Below the pieces are notes generated by a model that saw only the letters and a program-made list of their open reading frames with translations, was not told the DNA's origin and made no database searches. From positions 1-10,110 of the forward strand of contig JAATVL010000247.1 in assembly GCA_014523525.1 (NCBI GenBank): DNA of 10,110 nt. The letters are read 5' to 3'. Shown in pieces: positions 6,562-10,110 of this stretch. Position numbers and translations under genes: made by a program. The stretch is from Nitrososphaerales archaeon TH703 (GTDB lineage Archaea; Thermoproteota; Nitrososphaeria; Nitrososphaerales; Nitrososphaeraceae). Every line of letters starts with the position of its first letter. Positions within the stretch are counted from its first letter, which is position 1.

Positions 6562-7404
6562 ATGGTGGTAGACAATAAGGGCATAATATCGTACCTACGT
6601 GTATTAAAGGAAGATTTGATCATATTCAGAATAAAACCATCTGAAGATAAAGTCCCTGATTTCAAAGCTGGCCAATTCGTAACCATAGGGCTACATGTGC
6701 CGTCTGAAGGAAAAATAATAAGAAGGGCCTATTCGATAGCTTCACCTCCAGAACAAAAAGAAGTATTTGAGTTGCTAGTTAGATGGGTAAAAAAGCCAGT
6801 GCCAGGACGTTTAACTACCGAATTGTTCAATAGAAGAGAACTTGATGAAATATTATGGGTAAAACCAACAGGGGCGTTTACAATAGATGAGAAGAAACAT
6901 GATGGTACTCCTGATACCAGGAGAATGGTCCTTATAGGTGGAGGAACTGGACTTGCGCCATTTATTTCCTATGCACTTCATCTAAAGGCTATAGGCAGCC
7001 ATCGGGAGATTGTTATTTTACATGGTGCCAGTTATGTGGATGAGCTCAGTTATAGGGAGCTCTTAGTCGAGCTTGAAAATGAAAGTTTGGATCGTGGAAA
7101 AGACAAGTGGAGCTTCAGGTATCGTGCCAGTATAAGCAGACCTCAGGAATGGTTCAATAGGAGTTGGAACGGACAGAAGGGAAGAGTCGAATCATTTTTA
7201 CGACCAAAATTAGGAACAGACAAGTCCCCTCTTGAAGAGCTTGTCGGAGAGTCAATTACACCTGATAATACTATCTTTTATGTTTGTGGATGGCAAGGAA
7301 CAGTTGATGGGGCATTGGATTTTCTAATACCAAAGGGATTTGTAACAGAAAGAAATAAGAAAAAAGATGGAAGCTATGCTGTTAAGTTTGAATCTTATGG
7401 ATAG
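6562..7404 (+). CDS. Ferredoxin/flavodoxin-NADP(+) reductase family protein
   Basis: FAD enzyme that passes electrons between NAD(P)H and ferredoxin or flavodoxin. Domain order is an N-terminal FAD-binding beta barrel, then a Rossmann NAD(P) domain. Numbering from an in-frame TTG at 6538, the FAD motif RRAYSIAS is at 62-69, PGRLTTELF at 89-97, the nucleotide-loop motif GGGTGLAPF at 134-142, and the C-terminal YVCGWQG at 248-254. The chain ends FESYG, with an aromatic near the terminus as in bacterial Fpr proteins that end in an aromatic residue. This is the bacterial Fpr-like layout, somewhat longer than the ~250-residue E. coli protein. The start is uncertain: TTG 6538 gives 288 residues and ATG 6562 gives 280. 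The ATG is preferred because TATA-like sequence lies 26-46 bp before it and the extra eight residues look uninformative. No clear ribosome site helps. It stands alone, divergent from the small unknown gene. Confidence 0.88.
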   Translation: MVVDNKGIISYLRVLKEDLIIFRIKPSEDKVPDFKAGQFVTIGLHVPSEGKIIRRAYSIASPPEQKEVFELLVRWVKKPVPGRLTTELFNRRELDEILWVKPTGAFTIDEKKHDGTPDTRRMVLIGGGTGLAPFISYALHLKAIGSHREIVILHGASYVDELSYRELLVELENESLDRGKDKWSFRYRASISRPQEWFNRSWNGQKGRVESFLRPKLGTDKSPLEELVGESITPDNTIFYVCGWQGTVDGALDFLIPKGFVTERNKKKDGSYAVKFESYG

Positions 7405-7444
7405 ATTCTGAAAAGCATAGCATTACATTCCTTTTCAAACCTTA

Positions 7445-7466
7445 ACCTTATATCAAGGATAAAGGT
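7445..7466 (+). promoter_or_regulatory. Imperfect inverted repeat overlapping promoter of the next gene
   Basis: ACCTTATATC (7445-7454) and GATAAAGGT (7458-7466) are near-inverted copies with a 3-base spacer. They overlap a possible TATA element (CTTATAT, 7446-7452) and an AGGTGA ribosome-site-like sequence (7463-7468) 12 bp before the ATG at 7481. It could be an operator or a short 5' hairpin. One mismatch and one gap in short arms keep the confidence low. Confidence 0.25.
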
Positions 7467-7480
7467 GAGCATTAATAGAT

Positions 7481-7822
7481 ATGAAATTCGAATATGAAGA
7501 ATTTTCCACTATTGAAGAATTATTCCTATATCTAGCGTCCGTTGCGCCATATATGAAGCAAGTACTTCCTGCTAGTTCATACAAAGGATACGTATTTTCA
7601 ATTCTACCACTGACTCCTGTTTCTGGAGACATACTAATGATGGTTTATGCAAAGGGAAATATGGACCCAGGATTGGTAGAATTTGATATTTCAACCAGGA
7701 AATACAAAACCGTTTCTTCGGTCGAAAGAGCTGATAAGAATTATTTCATCATACTGAAACCGAAGATTGCAACTATTGCGGATAGTGCTATTAAAGAAAT
7801 TGAAACTCTTGGCAAGAAATAA
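7481..7822 (+). CDS. Small hypothetical protein
   Basis: I do not recognise this 113-residue protein. It looks like a compact alpha/beta domain: an acidic helical N-terminus (EFSTIEELFLYLASVAPYM), a hydrophobic strand pair (YKGYVFSILPL and DILMMVYAKG), a GNMDPGLVEFD turn, a further strand pair (RKYKTVSSV and NYFIILKPK), and a C-terminal helix (IADSAIKEIETLGK). It has no cysteine, no clear membrane helix and no signal peptide. The ATG is the only in-frame start, because a TGA stop lies in frame 15-13 bases upstream; AGGTGA about 12 bp before the ATG is a plausible ribosome site. It follows the reductase by 76 bp and has its own promoter-like sequence, so cotranscription is uncertain. It converges with the radical SAM gene, 21 bp between stops. 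Confidence 0.72.
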   Translation: MKFEYEEFSTIEELFLYLASVAPYMKQVLPASSYKGYVFSILPLTPVSGDILMMVYAKGNMDPGLVEFDISTRKYKTVSSVERADKNYFIILKPKIATIADSAIKEIETLGKK

Positions 7823-7843
7823 GGATATACAGTATCTTTAATC

Positions 7844-9418
7844 CTATAATTTTGGGGTTAAGGATTCAGATACAGATCTACTTCTAGAATATTTCTCGAC
7901 GATATCTTCTGGTATTTGACCATTAAACAAATGTTTTGACAAGCCCTTCAAGTATCTCATAATTGCCCATGTCCCAGCCTTTATCAATAATGCCATAAAG
8001 ACTTTCATTGCAGGGCCATATGTCTTATTTCGAATAATTATTGGGATTATGTCATTTATCACTTTCAAGTTAAATTGCCAACATTTCCAAAATAGGGTAA
8101 ATTGTGATTCGTTCAAATTCCCAAAATGCATCGAATTCCTCTCGGAAAAATCTTGGTATAAAAGGGGGGCTACAAGACCGCTCATTTTCATACGTCTAAA
8201 GTCATCTATCAAATCTATTGTGTATTGTGTTTCGTCAGGAGTTTCATCAGGCCAGCCAATAATTAATGTCAAGGCAGGGAACCAATGATTTTCATTTAAA
8301 ATTCTGCAACCTTCTCTTACAACTTTACCCCATTCGTCAGGCTGATAGGGCTTTGTCTTCACTCCAAGATGTTTTCTAACCATTCGTGGTGCGACAGTTT
8401 CAACACCAAGGTTTGTAGCCAGCCATCTTCCGCTTGAATCCATGTTATTTATTGTGGAGAGATCTCTTATTAGATCTGGCGAAGAGGCTACTGCAGACAG
8501 CGTCATATGGGTGGTACCTATAAAATTTGCACCTGTTAACTTTAAGCCCTTCCAAACGTCAGTTATAGCATCTGCGTTTGGAATAAAATCCTTATTATCA
8601 CAACCATAGAGTAACATTTCATCAGATTGCAGCCATATAGAATCAAAACCATAATCTAAGTTTATCCTCGCTTCAGCCTGTAATCTTTCCAGTGGAATAT
8701 CTTTTTTTGATCGTTTATTTACGTCGCAAAAGTCACAACCTCTCCCACATCCTCTCATTGCCTCCACCAGGGAGTTTACAGTGGGACCTTGAATTGGCGG
8801 AATGTTTTCAATATTTCTTACAAATGTATGTAGAAGCTCCGGTGCATCACCAGATTCGAGATCGTGAAAAAGATCCAATGCAAGTTCATCAGCTTCTCCA
8901 ATTACAACTGTGTCAATCCCATGTATTTTCATCCTATCAGGTTTAGCAAGCTCCCATGAACCATTTCCACCAACTACTACTTTAAAGCCATATTTCTTTT
9001 TCAATTGAATAATAGAAGCACACATTTTCTTAAATTTCATGGCAACATATGATAGTTTTTCAGGCGACATAGTTGTCGTTACTGGTGCCATACCCAGCGG
9101 ATCCATTACATTAATTCCCACCACACTAGTGTTAGGTCCTATTGACTTCGCTAGCATTTCTGGATGAGAAATTACAATTTCGTCTCGTTGGTATTCCTTT
9201 AATAATGCACTTTCAACTCTGCGAAGACCACATTGTGCAACCTTTACTTCACCTGTACTTTTATCGGTTTCAACGCTGGGACAAAATAACTTGTCAAATA
9301 CAAATTCTGGTACTAGTTCATACGGACCACAAGCAATAAAGCCATAAAGAAAATTACCTCGATAATTCGTCATAAGACTACGGTCTGCTGTTAATACTAC
9401 ACGTCTACCAGCTGACAT
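7844..9418 (-). CDS. B12-binding-domain radical SAM protein (Grs-like candidate)
   Basis: Radical S-adenosylmethionine enzyme of 524 residues. The cluster-binding motif is clear: RGCGRGCDFC gives Cys224, Cys228 and Cys231 (CxxxCxxC), which bind the [4Fe-4S] cluster. Residues ~90-190 resemble the cobalamin-binding Rossmann-like domain of class B radical SAM proteins (VVGINVMDPLG, VVVGGNGSWEL at 147-157, IGEADE at 173-178), but no DxHxxG base-off B12 motif is seen. The SAM barrel continues to ~425, with LGVETVAPRMVRKHLG (337-352) and IIGWPDETPDET (386-397). The C-terminal ~80 residues hold a hydrophobic, basic segment (about 457-496) that could lie on a membrane. Size and layout fit the archaeal lipid GDGT ring synthases (GrsA/GrsB), which is an inference; another methyl- or ring-forming activity is possible. 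ATG start with GAGG 10 bp upstream and a TATA-like box at 9453-9461. Confidence 0.88.
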   Translation of the reverse strand: MSAGRRVVLTADRSLMTNYRGNFLYGFIACGPYELVPEFVFDKLFCPSVETDKSTGEVKVAQCGLRRVESALLKEYQRDEIVISHPEMLAKSIGPNTSVVGINVMDPLGMAPVTTTMSPEKLSYVAMKFKKMCASIIQLKKKYGFKVVVGGNGSWELAKPDRMKIHGIDTVVIGEADELALDLFHDLESGDAPELLHTFVRNIENIPPIQGPTVNSLVEAMRGCGRGCDFCDVNKRSKKDIPLERLQAEARINLDYGFDSIWLQSDEMLLYGCDNKDFIPNADAITDVWKGLKLTGANFIGTTHMTLSAVASSPDLIRDLSTINNMDSSGRWLATNLGVETVAPRMVRKHLGVKTKPYQPDEWGKVVREGCRILNENHWFPALTLIIGWPDETPDETQYTIDLIDDFRRMKMSGLVAPLLYQDFSERNSMHFGNLNESQFTLFWKCWQFNLKVINDIIPIIIRNKTYGPAMKVFMALLIKAGTWAIMRYLKGLSKHLFNGQIPEDIVEKYSRSRSVSESLTPKL

Positions 9419-9452
9419 CTTTTCTGATCCTCAGGTTCGTTTACGTATTTGG

Positions 9453-9461
9453 GTATAAATC
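9453..9461 (-). promoter_or_regulatory. TATA-like element for the radical SAM gene
   Basis: The - strand reads GATTTATAC, centred about 39 bp before the ATG at 9418. A start about 25 bp downstream would leave a leader of roughly 12 bases that contains the GAGG ribosome site. It lies in the 73-bp gap after the NUDIX stop, so the radical SAM gene may have its own promoter besides read-through. Confidence 0.45.
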
Positions 9462-9491
9462 TATTACTATACTGTTACCAATGATGATTAT

Positions 9492-9908
9492 TTAATACAA
9501 CCCAGTTCTATGACCCTTTATCAAAATTGATTTTAGCTGCCTATGTGCCAAAATATTAAGGGCGTTTAGAAACGAAACCCACTTGTAAGATGCATGTTCA
9601 TAAGAAATTACTATTTCTCTGGTAGGAGTCGTGGCAAAATAGAATTTGACTTCCTTATGGGACCTTATCCCATTTAATTTCATATAAGAATATCTTATTG
9701 TTCCAATAAATGACACTATATCGAGAAATTGTATTCCAGTCTCTTCCCTTACCTCTCTTATCAATGTTTCAACCTCTGATTCTCCATGTTCTTTGTGCCC
9801 TTGCGGAAAACCCCATGAACCTCTTCTATTCTTTAGAACTAGAAATTCAGGTTCTTTAATAGAAATCGATGGATTGTATCTTATAACAGCACCAATAGAG
9901 GTCTCCAG
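9492..9908 (-). CDS. NUDIX hydrolase, Ap4A hydrolase-like, apparent CTG start
   Basis: NUDIX enzyme probably cleaving diadenosine tetraphosphate or a related nucleoside polyphosphate. Read from the CTG at 9908 it has 138 residues, the usual size. It shows ETSIGAVIRY at the N-terminus, EFLVLKNRRGSWGFPQGH (21-38), and a complete NUDIX box at 37-59 with the pattern GX5EX7REUXEEXGU; Glu52, Glu55 and Glu56 are the metal-binding catalytic glutamates. The C-terminal part (KEVKFYFA, then YEHASYKWVSFLNAL) resembles NUDT2-type Ap4A hydrolases. The frame is open from a stop at 9945-9947 but has no ATG, GTG or TTG before the TTG at 9764, which is inside the NUDIX box and would delete half of it. A strong GAGGTG lies 8 bases before the CTG, so CTG initiation is inferred. 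It may be cotranscribed with the radical SAM gene, 73 bp downstream. Confidence 0.8.
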   Translation of the reverse strand: METSIGAVIRYNPSISIKEPEFLVLKNRRGSWGFPQGHKEHGESEVETLIREVREETGIQFLDIVSFIGTIRYSYMKLNGIRSHKEVKFYFATTPTREIVISYEHASYKWVSFLNALNILAHRQLKSILIKGHRTGLY

Positions 9909-9916
9909 GAAAATTC

Positions 9917-9922
9917 CACCTC
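9917..9922 (-). promoter_or_regulatory. Shine-Dalgarno sequence deciding a CTG start
   Basis: The - strand reads AGAGGTGG here; its GAGGTG core matches the archaeal 16S 3' end and sits 8 bases before the CTG at 9908. An in-frame ATT at 9914 is only 2 bases away and too close. This is the best evidence for where the NUDIX protein begins. Confidence 0.6.
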
Positions 9923-9942
9923 TTTTGTTTAGTACCAGAGCT

Positions 9943-9958
9943 AATTATAATTTTTATC
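9943..9958 (-). promoter_or_regulatory. TATA-like element for the NUDIX gene
   Basis: On the - strand the A/T run GATAAAAATTATAATT is centred about 42 bp before the CTG at 9908. Transcription about 25 bp downstream would begin near 9925, just ahead of the GAGGTG ribosome site, leaving a leader of roughly 17 bases. TATA box, leader, ribosome site and CTG are mutually consistent in spacing. Confidence 0.5.
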
Positions 9959-10047
9959 GAGCCTATATCTTGGATTTTAACATAAACAAATTCTAAAACT
10001 CAATTTCATAATGATGTTGAACCTAATCATAAAAACATAATTAACCT

Positions 10048-10059
10048 AAAGATATTAAT
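10048..10059 (+). promoter_or_regulatory. TATA-like element before the tRNA gene
   Basis: AAAGATATTAAT lies about 25-35 bp before the first base of the tRNA at 10083, the standard place for an archaeal TATA box. The rest of the 9959-10082 gap shows only AT-rich sequence with no other recognisable feature. Confidence 0.4.
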
Positions 10060-10082
10060 GTCTAGATCTGAGTCGAAATCAT

Positions 10083-10110
10083 GGGCCGATCGTCTAGTCC
10101 GGTAGGATAC
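10083..10110 (+). tRNA. tRNA gene, 5' 28 bases only; anticodon outside window
   Basis: The last 28 bases read as the 5' part of a tRNA: acceptor strand GGGCCGA (1-7), T8, C9, a D stem of GTCT (10-13) pairing with GGAT (22-25) through G-T, T-A, C-G and T-G pairs, and a D loop AGTCCGGTA holding the invariant A14, G18-G19 and A21. The window stops at about tRNA position 27, so neither anticodon nor 3' acceptor strand can be checked. The GTCTAG...GGTAGGATAC D arm resembles tRNA(Glu)-like sequences, but Val, Arg or Pro cannot be excluded. A TATA-like element sits the right distance upstream. Confidence 0.75.

Noticed and set aside
7822..7845. Short inverted repeats (AGGAT...ATCCT with nested GATA...TATC) between convergent stops, considered as a bidirectional terminator
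   Set aside because: Stems are only 4-5 bp with no clear U-tract; too weak to separate from chance in AT-rich sequence.
8049..9339. Three + strand open frames within the radical SAM gene
   Set aside because: They are antisense shadows of a 524-codon gene with a clear CxxxCxxC motif and continuous family features.
9424..9434. CTGA-TCC-TCAG palindrome upstream of the radical SAM start, considered as an operator
   Set aside because: Arms of 4 bp are too short, and the sequence is better explained as the GAGG ribosome site of that gene.
9793..9996. Open frame of 67 codons on the + strand
   Set aside because: It lies antisense to the N-terminal half of the NUDIX gene, whose protein motifs are intact on the other strand; its own translation has no recognisable domain.

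Overview
The window is AT-rich, gene-dense archaeal chromosome. The protein set points to a thaumarchaeon (Nitrososphaeria, ammonia-oxidising lineage). The evidence is an isopentenyl phosphate kinase, a type 2 IPP isomerase, an archaeal-type GluRS with a GlnRS-like active site, and TATA-type promoters lying about 25 bp before several starts. A low-GC member such as a Nitrosocosmicus- or Nitrosopumilus-like organism fits, but the genus is an inference. No mobile element, CRISPR array, prophage or origin is visible, and no gene-free stretch exceeds 300 bases (the longest, 9909-10082, is about 174 bases).

Region 1 (1-6125, all + strand) is a tight isoprenoid and translation cluster. It runs: 3' part of mevalonate kinase, isopentenyl phosphate kinase, FMN-dependent IPP isomerase, geranylgeranyl-diphosphate-type prenyl synthase, glutamyl-tRNA synthetase, and a fumarylacetoacetate hydrolase-family enzyme. 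Several junctions overlap or lie within 5 bp, which suggests one main transcript with translational coupling. The enzymes take mevalonate to IPP by the archaeal alternative route, isomerise it to DMAPP, and condense the C5 units to the C20 chain used in archaeal ether lipids. The order resembles the Methanothermobacter cluster MTH46-MTH51, but without the RNase J-type gene found there.

Region 2 (6134-7822) has a small unknown gene on the - strand. It is divergent from a plant/bacterial-type ferredoxin (flavodoxin)-NADP reductase, which is followed by another small unknown gene.

Region 3 (7844-9908, - strand) has a NUDIX hydrolase resembling Ap4A hydrolase, followed by a 524-residue radical SAM protein with a cobalamin-binding-like N-terminal domain. 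The radical SAM protein is a candidate for membrane-lipid modification (GDGT ring synthase, Grs-like), but this assignment is not proven. The NUDIX gene appears to lack any ATG, GTG or TTG start compatible with a complete catalytic motif. A strong Shine-Dalgarno sequence is placed for a CTG start.

The window ends inside a tRNA gene (10083 onward), of which only the acceptor 5' strand and D arm are present.

Overall this looks like core metabolism rather than a new defence or mobile system. The points most worth a second look are the CTG-initiated NUDIX gene, the possible lipid-ring radical SAM enzyme near isoprenoid genes, and sequence departures in the IPP isomerase and GluRS.
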